A stretch of DNA of 64,000 bases. It comes from Chromobacterium sp. ATCC 53434. GTDB taxonomy: Bacteria; Pseudomonadota; Gammaproteobacteria; Burkholderiales; Chromobacteriaceae. The notes below the pieces were generated by a model, which was not told the origin of the DNA, made no database searches, and saw nothing but the letters and a program-made list of their open reading frames with translations. The translations under genes were made by a program, and so were the position numbers. How positions within the stretch are numbered: the first letter of the stretch is position 1; each line of letters opens with the position of its first letter. The stretch lies in contig NZ_CP025429.1 in assembly GCF_002848345.1 (NCBI RefSeq), positions 248,001 through 312,000 of the forward strand, in the 5' to 3' direction. Below, piece by piece: positions 7,887 to 17,185 of this stretch.

Positions 7887-8576
7887 ATGTTTCTGGATGG
7901 ATTCGGTCCCATTATCTGGCAAGGGACCCTGGTGACGCTGGAGCTGTCGGTGCTGTCGCTGCTGTTGGCCTTCGTCATCGGTCTCGTCGGCGCCGGCGCC
8001 AAGCTGTCGCACAACCCGCTGCTGGGCGGCATTTCCACCGTGTACACCACGCTGGTGCGCGGGGTGCCCGACCTGGTGCTGATGCTGCTGATCTTCTACA
8101 GCCTGCAGATCGGCATGAACAAGATCACCGACCTGTTGGCCATCGATCAGATCGACCTCGATCCGTTCGTGTCCGGCATCGTCACGCTGGGCTTCATCTA
8201 CGGCGCCTATTTCACCGAGACGCTGCGCGGCGCCTTCCTGTCGGTGCCCAGAGGGCAGATCGAGGCCGGCATTTCCTACGGCATGAGCGGCTGGCAGGTG
8301 TTCCATCGCGTGCAGTTCCCGCAGATGATGCGCTTCGCGCTGCCGGGCATTTCCAATAACTGGCAGGTGATGCTGAAAGCCACCGCGCTGGTGTCCATCA
8401 TCGGCCTGGCCGATGTGGTGAAGGCGTCGGTCGACGCCGGCAAGAGCACCTACAAGGTCTTCTTCTTCACGCTGGTGGCGGGGGCGATCTACCTCGTGTT
8501 GACCACGCTGTCCAATTTCGTGCTGATGTGGCTGGAGCGCCGCTATTCGATGGGTGTGCGGGAGGCGGAGCTATGA
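7887..8576 (+). CDS. hisQ: amino acid ABC transporter permease
   Basis: 229 aa inner-membrane permease with about five membrane helices and the cytoplasmic EAA loop ([21 protein letters not shown], about residues 126-146) that docks the ATPase. [16 protein letters not shown] is the HisQ/ArtQ family signature. It pairs with the next gene to form the heteromeric channel. Its stop overlaps the next start in ATGA, indicating coupled translation. Confidence 0.9.
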   Translation: MFLDGFGPIIWQGTLVTLELSVLSLLLAFVIGLVGAGAKLSHNPLLGGISTVYTTLVRGVPDLVLMLLIFYSLQIGMNKITDLLAIDQIDLDPFVSGIVTLGFIYGAYFTETLRGAFLSVPRGQIEAGISYGMSGWQVFHRVQFPQMMRFALPGISNNWQVMLKATALVSIIGLADVVKASVDAGKSTYKVFFFTLVAGAIYLVLTTLSNFVLMWLERRYSMGVREAEL

Positions 8577-9286
8577 TCGACATCATCCAGCAATTCTGGA
8601 AAACCTTTTTGTGGAGCGACGGCTACCACCTGTCCGGCCTGGCCGTCACCATGTGGCTGCTGGTGCTGTCGATCGCCTTCGGCTTCGTCGTCTCCATCCC
8701 GCTGGCGGTGGCCCGGGTGTCCCGGATCAAGTGGCTGTCGCGGCCGGTCTGGCTGTACACCTATGTGTTCCGCGGCACGCCGCTGTACGTGCAGCTGTTG
8801 TTCTTCTACAGCGGCATGTACAGCCTGGACGTGGTGCGCGAAGTGGGCTTTCTGAATCACTTCTTCCGAGAAGGCTACAACTGCACCATCCTGGCGTTCG
8901 CGCTGAACACCTGCGCCTACACCACCGAAATCTTCGCCGGCGCGATCAAGGCCACGCCATACGGCGAGATCGAGGCGGGCCGCGCCTACGGCATGAGCCC
9001 GTTCACGCTGTACCGCCGGGTGATCATTCCGTCGGCGCTGCGCCGCGCGCTGCCGGCGTACAGCAACGAGGTCATCCTGATGCTGCACGCCACCACCGTG
9101 GCCTTCACCGCCACCGTGCCGGACATCCTGAAGGTCGCGCGCGACGTCAACGCCGCCACTTACGACTCCTTCAACGCCTTCGGTCTGGCCGCCTTGCTCT
9201 ATCTGAGCATCACCTTTATTCTGGTCGGCTTGTTCCGCAAGGCCGAAGCGCGCTGGATGGCTTATCTGCGCCCGACCAAGAGCTGA
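8573..9286 (+). CDS. hisM: amino acid ABC transporter permease
   Basis: 237 aa partner permease. The conserved [14 protein letters not shown] segment and the EAA loop ([20 protein letters not shown]) are present. The ATG at 8573 overlaps the hisQ stop; an upstream in-frame start would lie inside hisQ. Together HisQM form the inner-membrane pathway. Confidence 0.9.
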   Translation: MIDIIQQFWKTFLWSDGYHLSGLAVTMWLLVLSIAFGFVVSIPLAVARVSRIKWLSRPVWLYTYVFRGTPLYVQLLFFYSGMYSLDVVREVGFLNHFFREGYNCTILAFALNTCAYTTEIFAGAIKATPYGEIEAGRAYGMSPFTLYRRVIIPSALRRALPAYSNEVILMLHATTVAFTATVPDILKVARDVNAATYDSFNAFGLAALLYLSITFILVGLFRKAEARWMAYLRPTKS

Positions 9287-9303
9287 GAAATTCTGGGGAT
9301 TCA

Positions 9304-10074
<771 letters not shown>

Positions 10075-10100
10075 GACTATCCCTGCCAAAGGGGGTAGGA

Positions 10101-10137
10101 AACCCGCCGGAGCTGTCAGCCGGCGGGTTTGTTTTTG
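10101..10137 (+). terminator. hisP operon terminator
   Basis: AAACCCGCCGG (10101-10111) pairs with CCGGCGGGTTT (10121-10131), then TGTTTTT. Confidence 0.92.
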
Positions 10138-10153
10138 GCGCGCCGTCCGGCCT

Positions 10154-10191
10154 TGTGGATAAATCCCGATTCGGCGGATGGCTGTGGATAA
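10154..10191 (+). promoter_or_regulatory. pair of perfect DnaA boxes
   Basis: Two exact TGTGGATAA nonamers (complement TTATCCACA, the consensus DnaA box) lie at 10154-10162 and 10183-10191 in the same orientation, 29 bp start to start, in the short space between convergent operons. Confidence 0.65.
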
Positions 10192-10197
10192 GCGCGC

Positions 10198-10455
10198 TTA
10201 CGGCGCCGGCGCGGCCGGCTGCTGCGAGCGGAACAGCGTCCATTCCTCGACCGAGCGGCCGTCCGGCAGCTGGCACAGCGCGTATTCGTTGCCGGCGGCA
10301 TCCTTCTGCGGCAGCAGCTTGCCGCCCTGCTTCGCGCAATAGACCGAGGCCGGATTGGCCATGCCGACAGCCTGCTTCTGCGGCGAGGCGTTTTGCGCGC
10401 AGGCGGCCAACAGCAGCGCCGGCAGCGCGGCGACGATGGGGGTCAGTGTTTTCAT
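10198..10455 (-). CDS. DUF333-type lipoprotein
   Basis: 85 aa. Signal peptide with lipobox LLAAC (C19), so an outer-membrane or periplasmic lipoprotein. The segment NPASVYCAKQGGKL ... EYALCQLPDGRSVEEWTLFR (about 34-76) matches the DUF333 family of small secreted proteins sometimes called putative hemolysins; two conserved Cys (C40, C61) probably form a disulfide. The start overlaps the stop of the upstream lysozyme-inhibitor gene by 4 bp, so the two are translated together. Molecular function unknown. Confidence 0.8.
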   Translation of the reverse strand: MKTLTPIVAALPALLLAACAQNASPQKQAVGMANPASVYCAKQGGKLLPQKDAAGNEYALCQLPDGRSVEEWTLFRSQQPAAPAP

Positions 10456-10919
10456 TTCCAGTTCGGATCCTGTTTCAGTTGTTTCATCAGATAGTCGCGC
10501 TGTGGCTTGTCCGGCTTGCCCAGCCAGCGGTAGCTGGCGTATTTGGCCGGATGATCGACAGCTTCGGGCACATCGGCCACCGTCACCAACAGGCCCAGCG
10601 CGCGGCGCTTGTCCGCGCTGAACAGGCCGAGGAAACGATTGCCGGCGCAGTCGTGCGGTTTGCACATCTCGCCGGCCAGATAGCGTTTGCCGGCGATGGT
10701 CGCAGCGCGGTACGGCGCGCTGGTGGCGCGGGCCTCGCGCAGCCACTCAGGCGTGTTTTCGGCGCCGGCCAGCATGCCCATCCAGGCGGCCTGGTAGGCG
10801 GGCTGGTGGGCCAGTTCGGCGAATACCGCCTCGGCCGCCGGCGCGGAGGAGACGGGGGCGGCGACGGCGGCCGGCGACAGGATGGACAGCGACAGCAGCA
10901 GCGGGACTAGCGTTTTCAT
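10452..10919 (-). CDS. ivy: Ivy-type inhibitor of vertebrate lysozyme
   Basis: 155 aa. Signal peptide about 1-20, then the Ivy fold with the diagnostic inhibitory loop C86-KPHD-C91 that inserts into the lysozyme active site. It protects periplasmic peptidoglycan from C-type lysozyme and may also act on endogenous lytic transglycosylases. First gene of a two-gene unit with the DUF333 lipoprotein. Confidence 0.88.
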   Translation of the reverse strand: MKTLVPLLLSLSILSPAAVAAPVSSAPAAEAVFAELAHQPAYQAAWMGMLAGAENTPEWLREARATSAPYRAATIAGKRYLAGEMCKPHDCAGNRFLGLFSADKRRALGLLVTVADVPEAVDHPAKYASYRWLGKPDKPQRDYLMKQLKQDPNWK

Positions 10920-10977
10920 GCGTCAGGCTCAGTGGTGATGCAAAGTCATTGGATCGTCGCCGGCGATTAAAATTCCG

Positions 10978-12105
10978 TCAGGCGGTCAACAGCTTGCCGG
11001 TCTTGTAGGCGCTGGCGCCGGCCACGCGGGCCAGCCCCAGGCCGGCGGTGGCGTATGGTCGGTCGCTGGTGGCGTACAGCACGCCGCCGCGCTGGGTGCA
11101 CACCTGGGTGACGGTGTCGGTCAGCGGGTCGATCACGTCGGCCACCAGGTCGCCCGGCGTCAGCAGGCTGCCCGGTTCGGCGCGGTAGGTGACGACGCCG
11201 GCGTGCGGCGCCAGCAGGTCCTCCGAGCCGGCCAGCGGCGTCGCCGGGTGGCGCAGCGGCGGCAGCGGCGGCGGATCGCCGGCGATCACGCCGCGGTGCT
11301 GCAGGAAATGGATGATGGCCTCGGCGTCCTTGGCGGCGTATTCGTGATTGACGTCCCATTCGCCTCGCAGCTCTATCGTCACCGCCAGGCAGGCCATCGC
11401 TATCGGCGCGGCGAGGCCGGCCTTCTCCGCCAGGTCGCGCAGCTGCCACCACGGCTGGCTGCAGGATTCGTCGAAGGGGTAGTCGCCGGAGTCCTCGGCC
11501 AAGAGGCTGGCGCAGACGCCCAGATAGCGCGCCAGCGGCTCGCACTGGTCCCACAGCGGCGTGCCGGTGTACAGGTGGATGTCGGCGCGGCTGTCGCAAT
11601 GCAGGTCCAGCATGATGTCGGCGTCGAAGGCCAGCGTGTGCAGCGCGTGGCGCAGCGACTGCAGCTCGGTCTGCGGCTGCTGGCGCGCCAGCTCGGCTCG
11701 CATCGCCGCGCGTATCAAGCGGGTGTTGACCTGAGCGTCCGGCCCCAGTTGATGGCGCACGGCGGCGAACGCCGGTTCGGCCAGCGGCAGGTAGTGGCGG
11801 TTGAAGTTCTGGCCGCTCATCGCCTCGAAGCGGCCCAGCAGGCGATTGCTCTGATTCTGGTTCAGGCCTATCGGGTTGGCCACCGGCAGCACGGCGATCT
11901 CGCCGAGGATGGCGTTCTCGCTTTCCAGCTGGCGCAGCCGCTGTTTCAGATGCCAGGCCACCAGCATGCCGGGCAACTCGTCGGCGTGCAGGCTGGCCTG
12001 GATGTGGACCTTCTCGCCGCGGCCCTCCTGGCCGAAATGGAAGCTGGTCAGCGCGCGCTGGCTGCCCAGGCTGGGCGACAGCAAGGTGTGGTGGCGGGTG
12101 AGCAT
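10978..12105 (-). CDS. succinylglutamate desuccinylase/aspartoacylase-like metallohydrolase
   Basis: 375 aa, M14-like fold of the AstE/ASPA superfamily. Zinc ligands H40 and E43 are in ASLHADELPG, a third His is in MLDLHCDSRAD, and a conserved catalytic Glu is in TIELRGEWDV. The C-terminal 80 residues form a biotinyl-lipoyl-like beta barrel (LAPHAGVVTYRAEPGSLLTPGDLVADVIDP), as in the group COG3608. Substrate unknown; related enzymes remove acyl groups from amino acids. It stands alone and divergent from the SMC operon. Confidence 0.78.
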   Translation of the reverse strand: MLTRHHTLLSPSLGSQRALTSFHFGQEGRGEKVHIQASLHADELPGMLVAWHLKQRLRQLESENAILGEIAVLPVANPIGLNQNQSNRLLGRFEAMSGQNFNRHYLPLAEPAFAAVRHQLGPDAQVNTRLIRAAMRAELARQQPQTELQSLRHALHTLAFDADIMLDLHCDSRADIHLYTGTPLWDQCEPLARYLGVCASLLAEDSGDYPFDESCSQPWWQLRDLAEKAGLAAPIAMACLAVTIELRGEWDVNHEYAAKDAEAIIHFLQHRGVIAGDPPPLPPLRHPATPLAGSEDLLAPHAGVVTYRAEPGSLLTPGDLVADVIDPLTDTVTQVCTQRGGVLYATSDRPYATAGLGLARVAGASAYKTGKLLTA

Positions 12106-12162
12106 GACGTCTCCTCTATACGATTGTTATCACTTGCAGCCAGGATAAAACGCGCCGCCGCG

Positions 12163-12191
12163 TTGACGAAGCGGCGGGCCGCCGGGACAAT
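12163..12191 (+). promoter_or_regulatory. promoter of the SMC operon
   Basis: TTGACG (12163-12168), 17 bp spacer, GACAAT (12186-12191), 35 bp before the TTG start of the first operon gene. Confidence 0.6.
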
Positions 12192-12225
12192 CTGCGCTTT
12201 GATTCCCCCAGCTTGTGGAGCGCGC

Positions 12226-13500
12226 TTGGATTCATTGTCCGATTTCTTCCGGCCCGGCATCGAGCCCGGCTCGCTGCAGGCCGTGTCTCGGCTGCAGGGG
12301 GCCTGGAGCTATCTGTCCGTTTTCGTCACGCTGTTCCGCGGCGGCGACGAGGAAGTGCTGATGCGCCTCCTGGTGCTGCGAGAGCTGGGCGGCCGCGCCG
12401 AGGCGCCGCTGTGGACGCCGCAGGAAATCGCCCAGCGCTTCTCCTACCTTAACGATACCAAACTGGCCACCATTCTGGGGCGGCTGCGCGAAGGCGATCT
12501 GCTGGTCTACGACAGCGACGGCGGCGTTTACCAGTTGTCCGAGGGCGCGCGCGTCGCCTTGGCGGCGCTGGCGACGCTGGTCGATTTCTCCGGCGACGAC
12601 GTCGAGCTGGGCTATCTCGCCAGCCAGGTCGCCGCCGGCCAGGCCGTCGGCCAGGTGTCGGACGAGGCGCTGAAGCATCTGCTGGCGCGCTTGAACGAAT
12701 TGTATGTCGAGTTCGAGGAGGCGTTGGAGTCGCAGTCCGAATTCCGCATTCGCGCCGCCCAGCATCGGCTGGAGGCGGTGTGGCGCTGGGTGGCCAAGTC
12801 CACCGAGGTGGTCAAGAGCCTGACCCAGGACGACACGTTGAGCCTGATGGTGCTGAACCAGGCGCAGGCGATCGCGCTGGCGCAAAGCCGGATGCTGGCG
12901 CTGGCCGGCACCTTCGAGCGCCGGCTGGCGCAATTGGCCGCGCAGCGCGTGCATCTGGGCAATTCCGGCCTGACCTCCACCGACATCGCCGACTGGCTGC
13001 GCCGCCAGGGCGCGGCCACCTTGGCCGGCAAGCTGGCCGACGGCTGGTCCATCTGCCCGGAGCCGGCCTTCCTGTCGACGCCGGAGCTGGCCGACGTGGC
13101 CGAGTTCGAACTGTTGGCGCGCGAGCGCGCCAAGGCCGGCGCGCACGTGCTGCCCGGCGGCGAGGCCGCGCCGCTGGCCGACGCGCCCGAGATGGAGCGT
13201 CTGCTGGAGGCCGAGGAAATGTACGACCTGCTGCTGACGCTGGGCATGAGCGGCGGCGCCGACGCCCACATCAGCGAGGCGGTGCTGGCCGGCAGCTACA
13301 ACGAAACCGCCTACCGGCTGTCGCTGCTGTCGCTGATCGGCGATCCGGAGACCAGCAACGACCAGAGCATCGTCGCGGCGCTGGCCAAGCTGCCGTTCAG
13401 CCTGCAGGGCGGCGACGCGGTCATCGAGACCGATCACCCCGAGGTGGCGACGCTGTCCGACGCCAGGCTGGTGGCGAATAGCGGCCGCGCAGGCCAATGA
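12226..13500 (+). CDS. mksF: MksF/JetA-like kleisin subunit of an SMC complex
   Basis: 424 aa from a TTG start, chosen because TGGAG lies 5 bp upstream; no ATG is placed well. Residues about 30-115 form a winged-helix domain (TPQEIAQRFSYLNDTKLATILGRLREGDLLVY), followed by a long helical middle region (about 120-260) and a C-terminal helical part. This is the pattern of MukF, MksF and JetA kleisins, which bridge the SMC heads. It is the first of three genes with order kleisin, small winged-helix subunit, SMC ATPase, as in MksFEB and Wadjet JetABC. Assignment rests on operon logic plus domain pattern; primary-sequence similarity in this family is low. Confidence 0.6.
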   Translation: MDSLSDFFRPGIEPGSLQAVSRLQGAWSYLSVFVTLFRGGDEEVLMRLLVLRELGGRAEAPLWTPQEIAQRFSYLNDTKLATILGRLREGDLLVYDSDGGVYQLSEGARVALAALATLVDFSGDDVELGYLASQVAAGQAVGQVSDEALKHLLARLNELYVEFEEALESQSEFRIRAAQHRLEAVWRWVAKSTEVVKSLTQDDTLSLMVLNQAQAIALAQSRMLALAGTFERRLAQLAAQRVHLGNSGLTSTDIADWLRRQGAATLAGKLADGWSICPEPAFLSTPELADVAEFELLARERAKAGAHVLPGGEAAPLADAPEMERLLEAEEMYDLLLTLGMSGGADAHISEAVLAGSYNETAYRLSLLSLIGDPETSNDQSIVAALAKLPFSLQGGDAVIETDHPEVATLSDARLVANSGRAGQ

Positions 13501-13549
13501 AGGATACGCCGCGCGCGGACACTACCGGGCGGGCAAGCAAAGAATAGAC

Positions 13550-14308
13550 ATGGAACACGAAATCAAGACCCTTACCGCCCGCCTGCTGGCGCACCGCGTG
13601 GTGCCGCGCGGCGACGCGCTGGCCAGGAAGGCGCTGCTGGACGACAACTTCCGCCAGGAACTGGACAAGAACCTGGCCGCCGTCGGCCTCAGGCTGGTGG
13701 AGAACCCGTACGCCGAGCACATCGCCGCGGCGCTGCTGCCGGAGATGACCGAGCCGGTGTTCGGTTCGGGAGATGCCTGGCTCAACAATAATCTGGGCCT
13801 GCCGCGCGACGGCGTGGCGCTGTTGGTCATCCTATGGGCGCTGATCATCCTGCCGAAGCGCGAGCGCCAGGTCGCCCGCGTCGAGGCCGGCAAGGAGAAC
13901 CAGAGCGACATGTTCGGCGCGCAGAAGCCGCTGGAAACCGGCGAGTCGGTGTCCACCGGCATTTCCGAGGACGCGCTGTACGCCGACTTCGGCAAGGCGC
14001 TGGGCGGCCGCACCCGCTTCAACGCCAATCTGGGCCGGCTGGTCAATCTGGGCTTCATCGTCCGCCGCAACCGCTGGCTGGACGAGGGGCCGATGCTGGA
14101 CCTGATGATCGACTACGCGCAACTGGCGCCGCGCATCATCGAGGGCGCGCTGGCCGACGTGCTGTTGCGCCGCGAGGGCCGCGAGGCGCTGGTCGACAAG
14201 CGCGCCGACGACGGGATCGAAGACGCGGGCGGGGACGACGGCATCGCGTCGGATGGCCCGCTGTTTGACCTGCCGCCGGACGACGCGGCAGACGGGGAGG
14301 CGCGCTGA
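13550..14308 (+). CDS. mksE: MksE/JetB-like accessory subunit
   Basis: 252 aa. Two winged-helix-like blocks: about 1-100 (with GVALLVILWALIILPKRERQ) and about 130-195 (LYADFGKALGGRTRFNANLGRLVNLGFIVRRNRWLDEGPML, ending DLMIDY). The last 45 residues are an acidic tail. MukE/MksE dimers bind the kleisin and the SMC head. Its stop overlaps the SMC start by one base (TGATG), so the two are translationally coupled. Confidence 0.6.
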   Translation: MEHEIKTLTARLLAHRVVPRGDALARKALLDDNFRQELDKNLAAVGLRLVENPYAEHIAAALLPEMTEPVFGSGDAWLNNNLGLPRDGVALLVILWALIILPKRERQVARVEAGKENQSDMFGAQKPLETGESVSTGISEDALYADFGKALGGRTRFNANLGRLVNLGFIVRRNRWLDEGPMLDLMIDYAQLAPRIIEGALADVLLRREGREALVDKRADDGIEDAGGDDGIASDGPLFDLPPDDAADGEAR

Positions 14309-17118
14309 TGTTCCAGATGAAATCGGTGGAAATGGTGCACTGGGACTTCTGGCAGCGGCTGAGCGTGCCGCTGGACGCCCAGATCGTCACCATCATCGGG
14401 CCCAACGGCTCCGGCAAGACCACGCTGCTCGACGCGATGCGCACGCTGCTGGCGATCAAGTGCTCCGGCAAGCGCGACTATAAGCGTTACGTGCGTAATA
14501 ACAAGGAAGCCTTCGCCTATCTGCGCGGCGTCGTCGACAATCCGCGCCGCCCGGCCGGCGGCCTGTATCCGACGCCGTTCTTCCCCATCGTCTCCGAATC
14601 GGTGACGCTGCTGTGCCGGATCAAGAAGCAGGGCGGCGACTGGGTGCGCCATTACGCGATCCTGGACGGCGACATCGCGCTGGAACACGCCGAGGGCCAG
14701 GCGCAGTGGCTGGGCGTGCACGAGTACCGCCGCCGGCTGGAAGCGGCCGGCCTGACGCCGGCGGTGGCCGAGGTGCTGGCGCTGGAGCAGGGCGATACCG
14801 ACAAGCTGACCGAATACAGCCCGCGCCAGTTGCTGGACCTGGTGTTCCAGGTCTTCGGCGACAAGGACGTGCTGGACAACTACCAGCGCGCCCGCGACGA
14901 GCAGCGCGCCACCGAGCTGGAGCTGGAGGCCCTGGGCCGCCAGGAGGAGGCGCTGCAGGTGCGGGTGGAGGCGATGCGTAACCGCGCCAACCGCTATCTG
15001 GAGTGGAAGCAATTGCAGACCGGCATCGCCAGGCTGCGCGACGAGGCGCTGCCGGTGCTGGCCTATCTGGACGCCAAGACCGCCTTCGGCAGGCAGTGGG
15101 GCGATTATCGCGCCGGCTATCACGTGCTGAACCAGGCGCGCGCCGAACACGCCGACACGCTGGACCTGGTGGCCAAGCTGAAGGCGGCCGAAGTCGGCGC
15201 CGCCGACGCGCGGGCCGCGGCGGAGACGGTGCGGCTGGCGGCGCAGGACGCCTTCATGAAGGCCAAGGGCGAGCACGCCGGCGTGGCCGGCCAGCTGAAG
15301 GAGCGCGACCGCCTGCAGGCCTTGGCCGGCAAGGAGTACGGCGCCGACGCCGCCCAGCTGGCCGACAGGCTGGCGGCGCTGCGGGCCGAGGCCGACCGGC
15401 TGAAGGACGGGCTGCGCGAATTGAAGAAGCAGCGCCAGGACAGCCAACAGCATCTGGAAGCGCTGGAGATAGGCCGCGGCCGCTCGCCGGAGGATGTGCG
15501 CCAATTCAAGGCGGCGCTGGACGAGGCCGGCATCCCGCACGCGATGCTGTCCGACATCGTCGAGGTGATGGACTCCAATTGGCAGGGCGCGGTGGAGGCG
15601 CTGCTGCGCGGCTACCGCCAGGTGGTGCTGCTGGACAGGGAATCCGACCGTCGCGAGGCCTGGCGCATCGGCGAGAAGCTGCGCTACCGCCACTTCGTGG
15701 TGCCGGAGCGCGCCGCGCCGCCGCGGGCCAACAAGGGCAGCCTGCTGGAAGTGGTGCGCTTCTCCGCCGACGCGCCGGAATGGCTGTACCGGCAGATGAA
15801 CAGCGTGACGCGGGTGGAGAACGCGGCGGCGGGCGCCAACGCCGATGGAGACTGGATCACCCGCGACGGCTATTTCCGCGAACGCCGCGGCGCGCGCCAT
15901 ATCGGCGTGCCGGCGCACGAATACGCCTTCGGCGAGGCGGCGCGGCAGTCGCGGCTGTTGGCGGTGCGCGACGAACTGAAGGCGCTCAATGTGCGCATTC
16001 TCGGCGACGAGGAGCGGCTGGTGGCCGCCACCCGCGAGGCGGCGGGCCTGGCCGAGTACCTGGGCGGCATGGACGCGATACGCCAGCTGGACAGCCGCGC
16101 CGACGAGTTCTCCGCGCTGGCGTCGCGCAAGGTGGAATTGGAAGCCGAGATCGCCCGGCAGGGCGCGGCGCTGGCCGACGCCGGCGCGGAGAAGGACGCC
16201 GCCGACCAGCGCCACGGCGACGCGCGGCTGGCGCACGACCGGGTCTGCCAGCGCGAGATGGAAAGCCTGTCCAAATACAATCAGAAGCTGCAGGAAGTGG
16301 AGCAGGCGCGCCGCCAACTGCGCCGGCTCAGCGGCGAATTGCGCGAGTGGGCGGAGAGATTGTCGGCCGACGCGCTGGCGCCGGAGCATGTGGCGGCGCT
16401 GGAGGACGAATTCGACACCGCCGCCGACGCCAAACACCAGCTGAACTACCTGGAAGAGAAGCTGCAAAGCGGCGACTGGGAGCAGGACGACTCGGTGTTG
16501 GCCTTGAAGGACAAGCTGGTCGAGGACCTGGGCTCGCTGGACAGGGAGCGGCAGCGCCGCCAGGGCGAGGTGGACCGCTCGCGCGAGCTGACCGACGAGG
16601 CGCGCGCCGCCTATATCGGCAAGCTGCGCGCCACCGTGCGCGCCTACGGGCAGAACGTCAAGCGGCTCGGTGAGTTGGCCGGCATCCAGGTGGAAGTGGA
16701 GCTGCCGCAGTTGTCCAACGACGACGCGGTGCTGGCCCAGGCCGGCCTGGTGCTGAAGTTCAACTTCGACCAGAAGGGCATGATGGGCATGAACGACGGC
16801 GAGGCGTCCGGCGGCCAGCAGGTGATGAAGTCGCTGATCCTGCTGATCGGCCTGATGATGGACGAGTCCAATCCGTCCGGCTTCGTCTTCATCGACGAGC
16901 CGTTCGCCCACCTCGACATCTTCAACATCGATCGCGTCGCCGGCTTCCTGAAAGCCACCGAGGCGCAGTATCTGATCACCACGCCCAACACGCACAACAT
17001 CAATATCTTCGCCCCGTCGGAGCTGACCCTGGCCACCCGCAAGAAGCGGCCCGGCGAAACCTGGGCGCCGCCGATTCTGCAGACGCGCCGTCGGGTCGAC
17101 GGCGGCGAGCAGGCGTGA
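14308..17118 (+). CDS. mksB: MksB/JetC-like SMC ATPase
   Basis: 936 aa. Walker A GPNGSGKTT (31-39) at the N-terminus; long coiled-coil arms (roughly 180-370 and 590-790) rich in Ala, Arg, Glu and Gln; a hinge-like region about 390-570; C-terminal signature EASGGQQ (about 832-838) and Walker B FVFIDEPFAHLD (about 859-870), then a D-loop. At 936 residues it is far shorter than MukB (about 1,480) and matches MksB. It is expected to load on and extrude DNA as an ATP-driven motor. The operon ends in a terminator and no TOPRIM nuclease gene (JetD/MksG) follows. An internal antisense frame of about 1,000 codons is a GC-bias shadow. Confidence 0.75.
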   Translation: MFQMKSVEMVHWDFWQRLSVPLDAQIVTIIGPNGSGKTTLLDAMRTLLAIKCSGKRDYKRYVRNNKEAFAYLRGVVDNPRRPAGGLYPTPFFPIVSESVTLLCRIKKQGGDWVRHYAILDGDIALEHAEGQAQWLGVHEYRRRLEAAGLTPAVAEVLALEQGDTDKLTEYSPRQLLDLVFQVFGDKDVLDNYQRARDEQRATELELEALGRQEEALQVRVEAMRNRANRYLEWKQLQTGIARLRDEALPVLAYLDAKTAFGRQWGDYRAGYHVLNQARAEHADTLDLVAKLKAAEVGAADARAAAETVRLAAQDAFMKAKGEHAGVAGQLKERDRLQALAGKEYGADAAQLADRLAALRAEADRLKDGLRELKKQRQDSQQHLEALEIGRGRSPEDVRQFKAALDEAGIPHAMLSDIVEVMDSNWQGAVEALLRGYRQVVLLDRESDRREAWRIGEKLRYRHFVVPERAAPPRANKGSLLEVVRFSADAPEWLYRQMNSVTRVENAAAGANADGDWITRDGYFRERRGARHIGVPAHEYAFGEAARQSRLLAVRDELKALNVRILGDEERLVAATREAAGLAEYLGGMDAIRQLDSRADEFSALASRKVELEAEIARQGAALADAGAEKDAADQRHGDARLAHDRVCQREMESLSKYNQKLQEVEQARRQLRRLSGELREWAERLSADALAPEHVAALEDEFDTAADAKHQLNYLEEKLQSGDWEQDDSVLALKDKLVEDLGSLDRERQRRQGEVDRSRELTDEARAAYIGKLRATVRAYGQNVKRLGELAGIQVEVELPQLSNDDAVLAQAGLVLKFNFDQKGMMGMNDGEASGGQQVMKSLILLIGLMMDESNPSGFVFIDEPFAHLDIFNIDRVAGFLKATEAQYLITTPNTHNINIFAPSELTLATRKKRPGETWAPPILQTRRRVDGGEQA

Positions 17119-17148
17119 AAATGCCGGCGGAGACGCCGGCATTTTTTT
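17118..17148 (+). terminator. SMC operon terminator
   Basis: ATGCCGGCG (17121-17129) pairs with CGCCGGCAT (17134-17142) around a GAGA loop, followed by six T residues, directly after the mksB stop. Confidence 0.92.
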
Positions 17149-17185
17149 GGAAGAGCCGCTGCGGCTCGGCGATGTCAGCTTGGCA

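Noticed and set aside
14113..17142. 1,009-codon open frame antisense to the SMC gene
   Set aside because: Low-complexity Gln/His/Arg/Val-rich translation and exact overlap with a motif-bearing gene; a GC-bias shadow.
12226..17148. Complete Wadjet defence system
   Set aside because: No JetD/MksG gene is visible on either side; only three subunits are supported.
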